Positions 1 through 7,932 of a stretch of 23,237 bases of DNA are shown here, piece after piece; position 1 is the stretch's first letter, and each line of letters opens with the position of its first letter. Position numbers and translations under genes: made by a program. The notes under the pieces were generated by a model. It searched no databases, was not told the DNA's origin, and saw only the letters and a list, made by a program, of their open reading frames with translations. Origin of the DNA: CAZIVE01 sp964542435 (GTDB lineage Bacteria > Bacteroidota > Bacteroidia > Bacteroidales > Tannerellaceae); the NCBI GenBank assembly GCA_964542435.1, contig CAZIVE010000040.1, positions 1 through 23,237 on the forward strand, in the 5' to 3' direction.

Positions 1-222
1 GAAAGGTACTTTGACAGTGTCAGAGTAGGTCTTTAGGTTTCTGGAAAGGTACTTTGACAGTGTCAGAGTTGGAATTCAGGTTTCTGGAAAGATACTTTGA
101 CAGTGTCAGAGTAGGAATTCAGGTTTCTGGAAAGGTACTTTGACAGTGTCAGAGTTGGAATTTAGGTTTCTGGAAAGATACTTTGACAGCGTTAGAGTTG
201 GAATTCAGGTTTCTGGAAAGGT
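1..222. repeat. 43-bp tandem repeat array with internal dyad (array 1)
   Basis: Units begin at 1, 44, 87, 130 and 173, an exact 43-bp period. A sixth begins at 216 and diverges after seven bases. The array may continue past the left edge of the window. Each unit holds the imperfect palindrome ACTTTGACAGTGTCAGAGT, whose arms TGACA and TGTCA are perfect around a single central G. Unit 5 is the most decayed, with two changes in the right arm. Differences between units are otherwise single bases. There is no spacer between units, so this is not CRISPR. It lies just past the terminator of the minus-strand reductase gene. Confidence 0.95.
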
Positions 223-239
223 GTTTGGACGAAAGACAA

Positions 240-271
240 ACGCCGGAAGCGATGTCTTACACTTCCGGCGT
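240..271 (-). terminator. Rho-independent terminator of the aldo/keto reductase gene
   Basis: Perfect 10-bp inverted repeat, ACGCCGGAAG (240-249) and CTTCCGGCGT (262-271), with a 12-nt loop. Read on the minus strand it is followed by TTGTCTTT, a T-rich tract. It sits 14 bp past the stop of the reductase gene, as expected for an intrinsic terminator. Confidence 0.8.
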
Positions 272-284
272 CTGGTTTAGATTA

Positions 285-1715
285 CTATTCTTGACCTTGT
301 TTGAGCTGCTCTTCGTGAGTATTGTCGAAGGCCAGATTTTGTTTCAGATTCTCGGTCAGCTTATCAATTCGTTCCATCTGATCACTGATCTTGATGCCCT
401 GCGGACACTTCGGCTCACATTGTTTGCAGCCGATGCAATGGTTTGCCTGACGTAGTTTCGGAACACTGCGGTCATAGCCGTAGAGAAACTCGCGGCGAGC
501 CTTGACATAATTAGGATCGGATGAACTCTTCAGCAACATCTTGTCATTCACACAGCGATTGTAATGCGCAAAGACTTCCGGAATGTTCAATCCGTAAGGA
601 CAAGGCATACAATATTTACACTGCGTACAAGGAATCAGATCGGAATGGAGCATCAGATCGGCAATCGTCTTGAGCGTCTGCTGCTCTTCATTGGTAAGCG
701 GAGTCAGCGGCGAGAAGGTGCGGATGTTATCCTGCAAATGCTCCATATAGGTCATACCGCTCAAAACGGTCAGGACGATAGGCTTGGAACCTGCAAAGCG
801 GAAAGCCCATGAAGCGGGACTAAGATCGGGATGAATCTTCTTGAGCATCTGAAGAGCTGTCGGCGTGAGTCGCGCAAGGCGTCCTCCCAAAAGAGGTTCC
901 ATGATGACGGCCTGAATGCCGCGTTTCTCCAGTTCTCCGTAAAGATAACTTGCATCCAATCCCTTATCGCCTCCGTGATTTTCCCAATCCACGTAGTTGA
1001 GCTGGATCTGGACGAAATCCCATTTGTATTTATCGTGTTGAGAAAGCAGATAGTCATAGGCTTCAACATCTCCGTGATAAGAGAAACCAAGGTTGCGAAT
1101 GCGACCGGCTTCGCGTTCCTGCATGAGAAAGTCAAGCATGCCGTTGTCGATGAAACGAGACTTGGCACCTTTCACGCCTCCCATACCTACTACATGCAGC
1201 AAATAATAATCTACATAATCCACCTTGATACGCTTCAACGAAGTGTGATACATCTCCTTGGCAGCTTCAAGACTCCACGTTGAAGGATCGAAATTGGACA
1301 ATTTCGTTGCGACCAGATATTTATCACGCGGATATCTGCTTAAAGAAATGCCGACCACATCCTCCGACTGTCCGTAAGCGGGCGCCGTATCAAAATAGGT
1401 GATTCCGTGATCAATGGCATAATCCACCAGATGGTTCACAGCCTCCTGGTCGATGACATCTTCTCCTTTTTCATTCGTAGTACTCGGGAAGCGCATGCAT
1501 CCAAAGCCCAGCAAGGAAACCTTTGCCTTAGTCTTCTTGTCATACCGATAGGTCATCTTGCCCTTAGGAACGGGCGCAGTGGAAAAACTTTCATCCTCCA
1601 ATCCGCTGTCGCTCTTCTTTGGGCTGCATCCCGGGACAGTTGCCGCAGCGGCTGCACCGGCTCCAACGCCCATTACTTTCAGAAAATTTCTTCTATTAAT
1701 ATGATTATCACTCAT
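285..1715 (-). CDS. Tat-signal aldo/keto reductase with C-terminal 2x[4Fe-4S] ferredoxin domain
   Basis: The protein has 476 residues. The N-terminus carries a twin-arginine motif (RRNFLK, residues 8-13), a hydrophobic Ala/Gly stretch and Gly-Cys at 29-30, so it is probably exported folded and may be lipid-anchored. Residues about 55-345 are an aldo/keto reductase barrel. The usual catalytic tetrad is visible: Asp109 and Tyr114 (FDTAPAYG), Lys138 (ATKLS) and His174 (YYLLH). The C-terminal part has two ferredoxin cysteine sets, CxxCxxCxxxCP-like at 363-372 and CxxCxxCxxxCP at 427-437. Family knowledge gives NAD(P)-linked carbonyl reduction; the clusters suggest electron transfer to or from a partner, and the substrate is unknown. 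The polyferredoxin gene ends 18 bp upstream, so the two are probably one operon. Export makes NADPH an unlikely donor, so ferredoxin-delivered electrons are an attractive alternative (inference). Confidence 0.9.
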   Translation of the reverse strand: MSDNHINRRNFLKVMGVGAGAAAAATVPGCSPKKSDSGLEDESFSTAPVPKGKMTYRYDKKTKAKVSLLGFGCMRFPSTTNEKGEDVIDQEAVNHLVDYAIDHGITYFDTAPAYGQSEDVVGISLSRYPRDKYLVATKLSNFDPSTWSLEAAKEMYHTSLKRIKVDYVDYYLLHVVGMGGVKGAKSRFIDNGMLDFLMQEREAGRIRNLGFSYHGDVEAYDYLLSQHDKYKWDFVQIQLNYVDWENHGGDKGLDASYLYGELEKRGIQAVIMEPLLGGRLARLTPTALQMLKKIHPDLSPASWAFRFAGSKPIVLTVLSGMTYMEHLQDNIRTFSPLTPLTNEEQQTLKTIADLMLHSDLIPCTQCKYCMPCPYGLNIPEVFAHYNRCVNDKMLLKSSSDPNYVKARREFLYGYDRSVPKLRQANHCIGCKQCEPKCPQGIKISDQMERIDKLTENLKQNLAFDNTHEEQLKQGQE

Positions 1716-1733
1716 GATTGTCAGATTTAAATG

Positions 1734-3323
1734 TTATACAGTACGATGCATTTCGTGTCCTTCTACATAAATAGCACTCAACGGACGAGAAGGACAAAGA
1801 TTCTCACAGGCTCCGCAACCGATGCAAAGTTCTGTGTTGATGACAGGAGTAAACAAAGTCTCAGGATCTTTCTCATCGACGGCAACCAGCTGGATGGCTT
1901 TCGTCGGACAGTGACGCTCGCATTCATGGCAATCGACGCCATCTCTCAGAACGACACATCTTTCCTTTACCCAAACGGCATTACCGATCTGTGTGGCCGA
2001 CTTATCGGCTTTCGTGATCAGTTTGATAGCACCTGTAGGACAAACTTCGGAGCATTTTGTACATTCAGGACGGCAATATCCGTGTTCGTAATTCATCTCC
2101 GGCTGCATGAACTTCATGAGATCGGTGGATGGACGAAGCACGCCGTTCGGACAGGTAGAAACGCAAAGCTGGCAAGCCGTGCAATGTTTCGTGAAATTAC
2201 TGATGCTGTGTGCTCCCGGAGGAACAATCGGCGTGTTACGATGCGGTGTCTTTTTAGGTACGAGTGTCGTCAAACCGCCGTCTTTATTGACCTGGGCACC
2301 GTTTACCTGCTGATGATTGTTGCTGCTCTTTCTCTTCTGAGCATCCACAACAGAACCGAAGGCGAGCAGCGCACCAATCGTAAGGAAGCTACGACGTGCA
2401 TTGACAGACGCTGTAGCGGTCTGAAGTGCCGGCTGAACCATAGCATCCTGATTTGCCTTCTTCTCGGAAGGCTTGCTGACTGCCGCTTCCGTATGCGGCT
2501 TCGGCATAAAAGTATAATGGAGTGCATCGCTGTTACAGTTTTCCACGCAATCCATGCAGGCAACGCAACGGCTGTAATCGATCTTATGATTCTTGGCATC
2601 GATGCAGGAAGCCTTGCAACGACGGGAACAGAGTGTACATCCGGTGCATTTCGTTGTGTCGATGCTCACCTTGAAAAGAGAGAAGCGAGCCACGAAACCC
2701 AGAATCGTTCCGACCGGACAAAAGGTATTGCAATAGGTACGTCCGTTGCGCCAAGCCAGATAAGCGATGACGACAAAGGTGATGATGGCAACGACAAACG
2801 TTGCGCCACCTTTGATCCAGACATCTACGGGATAGAAAGCATAACTGTCGAAATGAGCAGCAATGGCAGAAAGCAGGTTGTTTCCCCACGCATAAATCGG
2901 AGCCAGCAGATTGGAAGCGATACGGCCGAACGATCCATAAGGATCAAGCAAGGCCACTAAAGAGCCGACACCGGCAATGAATGCGATGACAAATACGCCC
3001 AGAACCGTGTAACGCAGCCATGAGATAGCCGGTGAATAGGTGAAGCGGTTTTTCTTTTTCTTTCTTTTGGAGGAGATCCAGGAAACAATGTCCTGGAATA
3101 CGCCCAATGGACAGATGACGGAACAATAAACTCTTCCAAAGAGGATCGTCAAGATGACCAATCCTACAATTACACCTACATTGAGTGCCATAACAGCCGG
3201 AATAAACTGGATCTTGGCCATCCATCCGAACCATGTGTGCAAAGTTCCCGTTACATCGAGGAACAACAATGTAATCAGCACGAAAAACAGTGCTGCAAGA
3301 ACAACTCTTACTTTCTTTAGCAT
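1734..3323 (-). CDS. Membrane polyferredoxin, NapH-like module fused to a NapG-like module
   Basis: The protein has 529 residues. Residues 1-215 hold about four to five membrane segments and two Cx3CP motifs (67-71 VYCSVICP and 198-202 TYCNTFCP), the pattern of NapH/RdxA-type quinol-side proteins. Two [4Fe-4S] motifs follow at about 226-240 and 253-263. A linker leads to a second RR-type segment, ARRSFLTIGALLAFGSV (309-325), then four more cysteine clusters (381-391, 417-428, 456-472, 500-510). That second half resembles NapG, which begins with a Tat signal and carries four clusters. The likely role is moving electrons from the quinone pool through the membrane to a periplasmic acceptor. The reductase 18 bp downstream is the obvious candidate acceptor (inference). 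No convincing promoter was found in the 190 bp upstream. No nap catalytic genes are in the window, so nitrate reduction is not implied. Confidence 0.88.
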   Translation of the reverse strand: MLKKVRVVLAALFFVLITLLFLDVTGTLHTWFGWMAKIQFIPAVMALNVGVIVGLVILTILFGRVYCSVICPLGVFQDIVSWISSKRKKKKNRFTYSPAISWLRYTVLGVFVIAFIAGVGSLVALLDPYGSFGRIASNLLAPIYAWGNNLLSAIAAHFDSYAFYPVDVWIKGGATFVVAIITFVVIAYLAWRNGRTYCNTFCPVGTILGFVARFSLFKVSIDTTKCTGCTLCSRRCKASCIDAKNHKIDYSRCVACMDCVENCNSDALHYTFMPKPHTEAAVSKPSEKKANQDAMVQPALQTATASVNARRSFLTIGALLAFGSVVDAQKRKSSNNHQQVNGAQVNKDGGLTTLVPKKTPHRNTPIVPPGAHSISNFTKHCTACQLCVSTCPNGVLRPSTDLMKFMQPEMNYEHGYCRPECTKCSEVCPTGAIKLITKADKSATQIGNAVWVKERCVVLRDGVDCHECERHCPTKAIQLVAVDEKDPETLFTPVINTELCIGCGACENLCPSRPLSAIYVEGHEMHRTV

Positions 3324-3513
3324 ACGATATCAGGTTATTTAAATGAATATATCTGTGTTTGTATCTATCGGCGATGTTTGAAATGTCACAAATCATCCTC
3401 TTTTTACGCGACTAAGTTATACTTTCTTGTCGTATTTCGGACAAATGAAATACTTTAAAGAGAAAATGGTTGCTTTAAAACGAAAAAAATCTTCTCAAAA
3501 CGATGTGAATCAA

Positions 3514-4422
3514 TTATTGAACGAGCTTGCTGCGCAATTCCGTAGGTGTCTTTCCTGTCTGCTTCTTCATGAATTTGCTGAAAGAGGAGTTTTCCTCGAA
3601 GCCCATTCCAAACGCAATCTCTCCTATTGACAGCGAAGAATGTTGCAGCAATTGGGAACTCTCCTGAGCAATCCGTTCGTTGATGAGCTGCGTGGTCGTC
3701 TTACCTGTTGCACCCTTCACCACACGATTCAGATGATTGACGTGGACGTTGAGACGATCGGCATAATCATTGGCAGTACTGAGAACAAGCTTTTTGTCAG
3801 GAATATCTACCGGGAACTGACGGTCGAGAAGAGCGAGAAACAATTCGGCAATACGCTTGGCCGCATTGTTATGCGGTTCGTAACTGCTGATGGCCTTCAC
3901 GCGCATGGCTTCATGAATCAACAGATGAAGATAGCAACGCAATTCGTCAGCCTTTCCGGAATAATCAGAATGAATCACCTCTTCCATCTTATCGAACAAC
4001 GAATCAATAGAAGCGACCTCTGCGTCATCAATGAAATAAACGCGCTCCATCTTCGGGTCAAACAACGGCGTTTCAGAAAGAGAAGCACGGTTGTGATCGC
4101 CACGGACAAACATTTCATTAAAGATCAGAAAACGTCCGTCATCACCATTTGATTTGATTCCTTCCCATGCATAAGGCACCAATGGAGAGGAAAACATGAT
4201 GGCCGGACGGTCGATCAGGATCCATCTGTCCGCATAATAAAGCTTCCCTTGTGATTTCACCAAGGAGACTTTATAGAAATCACGGTAGCTAAACGTAGTC
4301 TTTCCTTCCGAACAGCGAGCACGAATGATATCATAAAACTCCTCACCCTTGTAATGGACAAGCTGATCGTTTGTAGATTCTCTATGGATCCGTTTATAAA
4401 ACTGCAGAAGATTTTCTATCAT
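3514..4422 (-). CDS. AraC-family transcriptional regulator
   Basis: The last 100 residues or so form the AraC-type double helix-turn-helix. Visible pieces are the first helix pair near DYADRLNVHVNHLNRVVK and the second near SIGEIAFGMGFEENSSFSKF followed by KKQTGKTPTELR. The N-terminal part looks like a cupin-type sensor, as in many Bacteroidetes regulators that control a neighbouring gene; its ligand is unknown. The frame is open to 4539, but I chose the ATG at 4422. A near-consensus promoter lies at 4452-4483 inside the longer version, and 302 residues is normal for the family. It lies between the TonB receptor gene and the redox pair, all on the same strand, and could control either. Confidence 0.9.
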   Translation of the reverse strand: MIENLLQFYKRIHRESTNDQLVHYKGEEFYDIIRARCSEGKTTFSYRDFYKVSLVKSQGKLYYADRWILIDRPAIMFSSPLVPYAWEGIKSNGDDGRFLIFNEMFVRGDHNRASLSETPLFDPKMERVYFIDDAEVASIDSLFDKMEEVIHSDYSGKADELRCYLHLLIHEAMRVKAISSYEPHNNAAKRIAELFLALLDRQFPVDIPDKKLVLSTANDYADRLNVHVNHLNRVVKGATGKTTTQLINERIAQESSQLLQHSSLSIGEIAFGMGFEENSSFSKFMKKQTGKTPTELRSKLVQ

Positions 4423-4451
4423 AAAAGTATTTCTGATATTAAAGCGTTCTG

Positions 4452-4483
4452 CAAATATAAGGTATCTTTTAATACTTTCCAAA
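4452..4483 (-). promoter_or_regulatory. Bacteroidetes-type promoter of the AraC regulator gene
   Basis: On the minus strand: TTTG (4480-4483), 20 bp, then TATATTTG (4452-4459). This matches the -33/-7 consensus TTTG and TAnnTTTG. It predicts transcription starting near 4446, about 24 nt before the ATG at 4422, and argues against the upstream start at 4539. Confidence 0.8.
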
Positions 4484-4553
4484 GTCGATTGATTTCGGAG
4501 AGTTTCATGTTGTCGCTCACATTGTCTTACCTCTTTCATAAACGGATACTATT

Positions 4554-6776
4554 TTAAAAATGCAAGGATAGCGTTGCCTCTACCGTGAATGGACGAATAT
4601 AGGCGCTGGATGCGATTAGCTTTCCGTAATACGGTGTTGGATCGGTAATCAGAGAGGCGCCACCCATCACACCTTTTGCTCCGCGCTGATTCAATGGATT
4701 GGTGACATTAACACTCAGACTAGCATGACGATTGACCTTATAATTCACACCTCCGAATGTTTCCCACCAGCCTTTGAAGAAAAGCACATTGGTGTAGTTG
4801 GCATATTGCTTGCCGAAATATCGGGCGCTGACCCAAAAACGGAACTTCCCGTTGTTTGTAGTATAGCTTGGATCCAGTTCTATCAATGTTTTGGAAATGC
4901 TACGTACCGTCTTGCCAGTGAAATTCCAATCTTTGTTGAAGACATTGAGGGAGAAGTTATCATACTGCGGACTCTGCAAGGTCAGAAGCGCATGAAAGTT
5001 GAATCCTCTGAAAGGATGAAGTACGACGTCGGTTGTCCAGCCCGTTGTCTTGATATCATAGTTGACCGGAGCAGAGCTCATCTCAGAAAGATTGCTCGGA
5101 TTCTCCAAGTTGACCACTTCTCGGTAATTACTGCTCTTCAGCAAACTGAATGATGAACTGATATCCATCAGACGATGATTGAACACGATGCCCGCTGTTA
5201 CATAACGGTTGTTGGATTTCTTGTCAAGGGAAGGTTTGACAGATGAAGAATAATCAGCCAGCGAACCCTCTTTTTGATTATAGATAGCGGAAAGATTCAA
5301 TCCGAAATAATGAGTAATGTGCAACAAAGCTTGGACAGAAGCACCCGGACTTACCCAACTATTATTGAAGGAAGTCAGCTTTTTCCCGGCCACGTTGAAT
5401 CCATTGGTACGAGCTTCCGTACTGTAATGTCCTCCAATAGAATGATAACGCAGACTGGCTGTATAACTCAAGTCCAACCATTTGTTGACATTCCATTCAT
5501 CCGTGGCAAAGAGTGTCGTTTTGTTCTCATGTCCACTCTCCATCGGCAAACCATTATTATAGCTGTATATGCCGTATTCGTCCGTCGAAGCGTTATACAA
5601 CTTATGAGGATTGGGTGCCACTTCCTGATAGAAATAGGAACGGTTGAGCGAGAATTCACCTTCGTCATAAAGGTATTCCAACAATCCCAGTCTCATTTGA
5701 TGTGCACCCAGATTGTGAAACAGTTCCAAACGACTCATGGCCGCTTTGACTGGCGTTCTATTTGCCAGTTCAAAGAATGCATTCTGCACATTGCCAGAAT
5801 AGCTGGTTCCATCCGAATAATGAAAGCCATCTGCTTCTGTCACAGAGAATATAGAATTCATCGAGACCAAGTTTCGGCGCATTTTAGAAGAGTAGAGACG
5901 ACCGGCAAAATGAAGTTTCCAGTCGTTTCCCAGATCATAATCGGCCAACAGATCCAAATTATGCGTAACGCTTTTCATGTCGTTCACATTTCCTAGATGC
6001 AGCGTATAATATTTCCCGGAATAAACATCCAGCATACGGAATTCATCATCAACCGGCAGATAGGAATCGCGGCCTATGCGGAAGCCATTGTATTCCTTTA
6101 CAGAGCCGCCCTCTTCATACTGAAACACAGCAGAGTTGAGCAATATCGTGCTTTTTGCATATTTGTAAAGGAGACTGACAGAGCCTCGTCCTCCTGCAAA
6201 GCGCTTGGTAATGCCGGCACGATATATCTGCGTATTATCGGAATAGTTGGAGAACTTCAAATCATACGATTCAGGATCGAGATTAACATATACGCCTGCT
6301 GTATAATAGAAGCCTTTACCAAGAGGACCTGTTGCCGAGATATCGCCGAAGATCCATCCAAAATGGCTGGTGGAGAAATTCCCGTCGAATGTTGATTTGT
6401 CACCACCGAGTTTCGTATAGGAATCAACGGAATAGCCAAAATGCTCGCTCATAATGCCAGACTCCGCCAGATTGAGAAGGCCTGTACTTGACAAGGAGAC
6501 ACTGGAACGCCAATTTCGATTGGAATTCTGAGGGAAGAATAAATAAACAACCGGAAGCCCATTTTCCAAAATATCCGTAGTGCTTGTAGGAAGTCCGACA
6601 TTCACAACACGTGGTGCATTCTTCGTAGCCGCATTGAGCAGCACGTTACGATTGGAACCTTCGTTCGTACGTACGCTGTCTTTCTTACTATCTGTCTGTG
6701 CATGCAGGGCACAAATTCCAGTCAAAAACATGAGAATAATAACACAAGCCTTGAATCTGTATAGTTCAAATATCAT
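4554..6776 (-). CDS. TonB-dependent receptor-like outer-membrane protein
   Basis: The protein has 740 residues. A signal peptide (hydrophobic segment followed by ALHAQ) is followed by a short plug-like region, with LLNAATKNAPRVVNVGLP and a DILENGLPVVY segment, and then a long stretch of alternating polar and aromatic residues typical of a beta-barrel. It ends in ATLSLHF, with the terminal Phe of barrel-assembly signals. It lacks the N-terminal carboxypeptidase-like domain of SusC proteins, and no SusD gene is adjacent. Substrate uptake powered by TonB is the family role; the substrate cannot be read from sequence. The frame is open to a GTG at 6794, but that codon lies next to a promoter-like element, so the ATG at 6776 is preferred. 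The gene is divergent from the NUDIX regulator gene. Confidence 0.85.
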   Translation of the reverse strand: MIFELYRFKACVIILMFLTGICALHAQTDSKKDSVRTNEGSNRNVLLNAATKNAPRVVNVGLPTSTTDILENGLPVVYLFFPQNSNRNWRSSVSLSSTGLLNLAESGIMSEHFGYSVDSYTKLGGDKSTFDGNFSTSHFGWIFGDISATGPLGKGFYYTAGVYVNLDPESYDLKFSNYSDNTQIYRAGITKRFAGGRGSVSLLYKYAKSTILLNSAVFQYEEGGSVKEYNGFRIGRDSYLPVDDEFRMLDVYSGKYYTLHLGNVNDMKSVTHNLDLLADYDLGNDWKLHFAGRLYSSKMRRNLVSMNSIFSVTEADGFHYSDGTSYSGNVQNAFFELANRTPVKAAMSRLELFHNLGAHQMRLGLLEYLYDEGEFSLNRSYFYQEVAPNPHKLYNASTDEYGIYSYNNGLPMESGHENKTTLFATDEWNVNKWLDLSYTASLRYHSIGGHYSTEARTNGFNVAGKKLTSFNNSWVSPGASVQALLHITHYFGLNLSAIYNQKEGSLADYSSSVKPSLDKKSNNRYVTAGIVFNHRLMDISSSFSLLKSSNYREVVNLENPSNLSEMSSAPVNYDIKTTGWTTDVVLHPFRGFNFHALLTLQSPQYDNFSLNVFNKDWNFTGKTVRSISKTLIELDPSYTTNNGKFRFWVSARYFGKQYANYTNVLFFKGWWETFGGVNYKVNRHASLSVNVTNPLNQRGAKGVMGGASLITDPTPYYGKLIASSAYIRPFTVEATLSLHF

Positions 6777-6798
6777 TAATATTTTTGATTTCACGGTG

Positions 6799-6806
6799 CA
6801 AATATC
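6799..6806 (-). promoter_or_regulatory. Possible -7 element upstream of the TonB receptor gene
   Basis: On the minus strand GATATTTG matches TAnnTTTG except for the first base. No TTTG is found at the -33 distance. It would place the transcript start near 6793 with a leader of about 17 nt. Weak call. Confidence 0.4.
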
Positions 6807-6878
6807 CGTTAAAATACTGGCTCCACCTTGTTGAAATCAGATAATATGTTGTCCAATTCAAACATTCGAAGATTTTTC

Positions 6879-6909
6879 TTTGAAAATAAGAAAAAGGAAA
6901 TTACATTTG
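6879..6909 (+). promoter_or_regulatory. Promoter of the NUDIX regulator gene
   Basis: TTTG (6879-6882), 19 bp, TACATTTG (6902-6909): a full match to the Bacteroidetes consensus. The predicted start is near 6915, 18 nt before the ATG. The operator at 6906-6926 begins inside the -7 element and covers the transcript start, which fits repression. Confidence 0.8.
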
Positions 6910-6926
6910 CGTCATAATTACACAAA
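6906..6926 (+). promoter_or_regulatory. Operator copy 0, on the NUDIX regulator's own promoter
   Basis: A 21-bp imperfect palindrome with core GCGTCATAATTACAC flanked by TTT and AAA. It differs at only a few positions from the site at 7929-7949 on the vWA gene promoter, and overlaps the -7 element in the same register. Confidence 0.75.
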
Positions 6927-6932
6927 CAAGAA

Positions 6933-7862
6933 ATGGAAAAGGAAGACGAATTAAAATACCGGTATAAATATCCACATCCCGCCGTCACATCAGACTGTGT
7001 GGTTTTCGGATTTGATGGCAGACAGCTCAATGTTCTTCTCATTAAACGCGGATTAGAGCCTTTCAAAGGTTTATGGGCGTTGCCGGGCGGTTTTATGCAG
7101 ATAGACGAAAGCTGTGAGGAATGTGCCTTGCGAGAACTGAAGGAAGAGACCAACATGGACCGTGTCTATCTTCGTCAGCTCGGTGCTTTTAGTGAACCGG
7201 ACAGAGATCCGCGTGAACGAGTGGTTACAGTTGCCTTTTATGCGCTTGTTCGTCAAAGTCTCTTCCATATCATCGGTGGTGACGATGCAGAAATGGCTCA
7301 GTGGTTCCCCATCCACGACCTGCCGAATCTTGCATTCGACCATCTGAAAATCTTTTCACAAGCTCGTGAACAGCTGAAAGAAGATATTCATTTCCGCCCC
7401 GTCGGTTTCCAGTTGCTTGATGAAGTCTTCACCATGAGCGAACTGCAGAATCTTTTCGAAAGCATCTTGGAAGAAAAATTCGACCGCCGCAACTTCAATA
7501 AGAAAATGCGTAATCTCGGTATCGTGAGGAATGTCGAGTCCAAGGATTCTCAAGAGCAGGAAAAAGGAGCGAGTCACATCTCAGAAGTTGCAGAGCCAAA
7601 GGGACTCTCCTTCTTTGATATTGCTGCAAAATTCAACCATTCTTCGTTAGGCATCAATAAATCGATACTCTCAAATTCACAAATGAACTGCTATTTAAGC
7701 AATGAAATCAACAGCAAAGAGATGTCATCTGATTTACCGGAAACGTCAGAAGAGATCTCGATGAAGACAAGACGAACGGGTCGGACTCCTGACCTCCTCT
7801 ATTTCAATGCAAAACGCTTTGAAGAAGTCGTAAAGAACAAGTCTGGCGAGATACCCTTTTAG
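6933..7862 (+). CDS. NUDIX-domain transcriptional regulator (NrtR-like)
   Basis: The protein has 309 residues. Residues about 14-150 are a NUDIX fold. The NUDIX box spans 53-75: the Gly, Glu59, Arg67-Glu68 and Glu71-Glu72 positions are present, but the usual Gly near the end is Asn74. A winged-helix domain follows, with recognition-helix pattern FDRRNFNKKMRNLG at 183-196 as in NrtR-type regulators. The wing resumes at about 279 with RRTGRTPDLLYFN. Between them lies an insertion of about 75 Ser/Glu-rich residues not expected in the family, whose members are usually about 220-240 long. NrtR proteins typically repress and are released by ADP-ribose or related nucleotides; the ligand here is unknown. 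It probably acts at the four palindromes on its own and the vWA promoter. Confidence 0.9.
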   Translation: MEKEDELKYRYKYPHPAVTSDCVVFGFDGRQLNVLLIKRGLEPFKGLWALPGGFMQIDESCEECALRELKEETNMDRVYLRQLGAFSEPDRDPRERVVTVAFYALVRQSLFHIIGGDDAEMAQWFPIHDLPNLAFDHLKIFSQAREQLKEDIHFRPVGFQLLDEVFTMSELQNLFESILEEKFDRRNFNKKMRNLGIVRNVESKDSQEQEKGASHISEVAEPKGLSFFDIAAKFNHSSLGINKSILSNSQMNCYLSNEINSKEMSSDLPETSEEISMKTRRTGRTPDLLYFNAKRFEEVVKNKSGEIPF

Positions 7863-7875
7863 TTAAACAATGTTA

Positions 7876-7896
7876 TTTGCGTAATTTTTACGCAAA
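7876..7896 (+). promoter_or_regulatory. Operator copy 1, perfect palindrome upstream of the vWA gene
   Basis: Perfect 9-3-9 palindrome: TTTGCGTAA, 3 bp, TTACGCAAA. This is the most symmetric of the four sites and lies just upstream of the -33 element of the vWA promoter. Confidence 0.8.
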
Positions 7897-7900
7897 AATA

Positions 7901-7932
7901 TTTGTGCGTATAATTTACACAATGTATCTTTG
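7901..7932 (+). promoter_or_regulatory. Promoter of the vWA gene
   Basis: TTTG (7901-7904), 20 bp, TATCTTTG (7925-7932): a full consensus match. The predicted start near 7938 gives a leader of about 28 nt before the ATG at 7966. Operator 2 covers the -33 to -7 spacer and operator 3 starts within the -7 element. Confidence 0.85.
7902..7922 (+). promoter_or_regulatory. Operator copy 2, within the vWA promoter spacer
   Basis: Imperfect palindrome with core GCGTATAATTTACAC, sharing the GCGTM/TACRC half-sites of the other copies. It overlaps the -33 TTTG and fills the spacer. Confidence 0.65.

Noticed and set aside
1..222. Array 1 as a CRISPR array
   Set aside because: Units are directly contiguous without unique spacers, and no cas gene is present.
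1731..2960. Long plus-strand open frame (about 409 codons) opposite the polyferredoxin gene
   Set aside because: It is antisense to a gene with many conserved cysteine motifs. Its translation shows no recognisable domain, so it is a coding shadow.
1734..3323. Evidence for a nitrate reductase (nap) operon
   Set aside because: The polyferredoxin resembles NapH and NapG, but napA, napB and other nap genes are absent from the window, so the name would mislead.
3324..3513. A promoter for the polyferredoxin/reductase pair in this gap
   Set aside because: I found no acceptable TAnnTTTG on the minus strand; TAGATACA and TATATTCA are too far from consensus to call.
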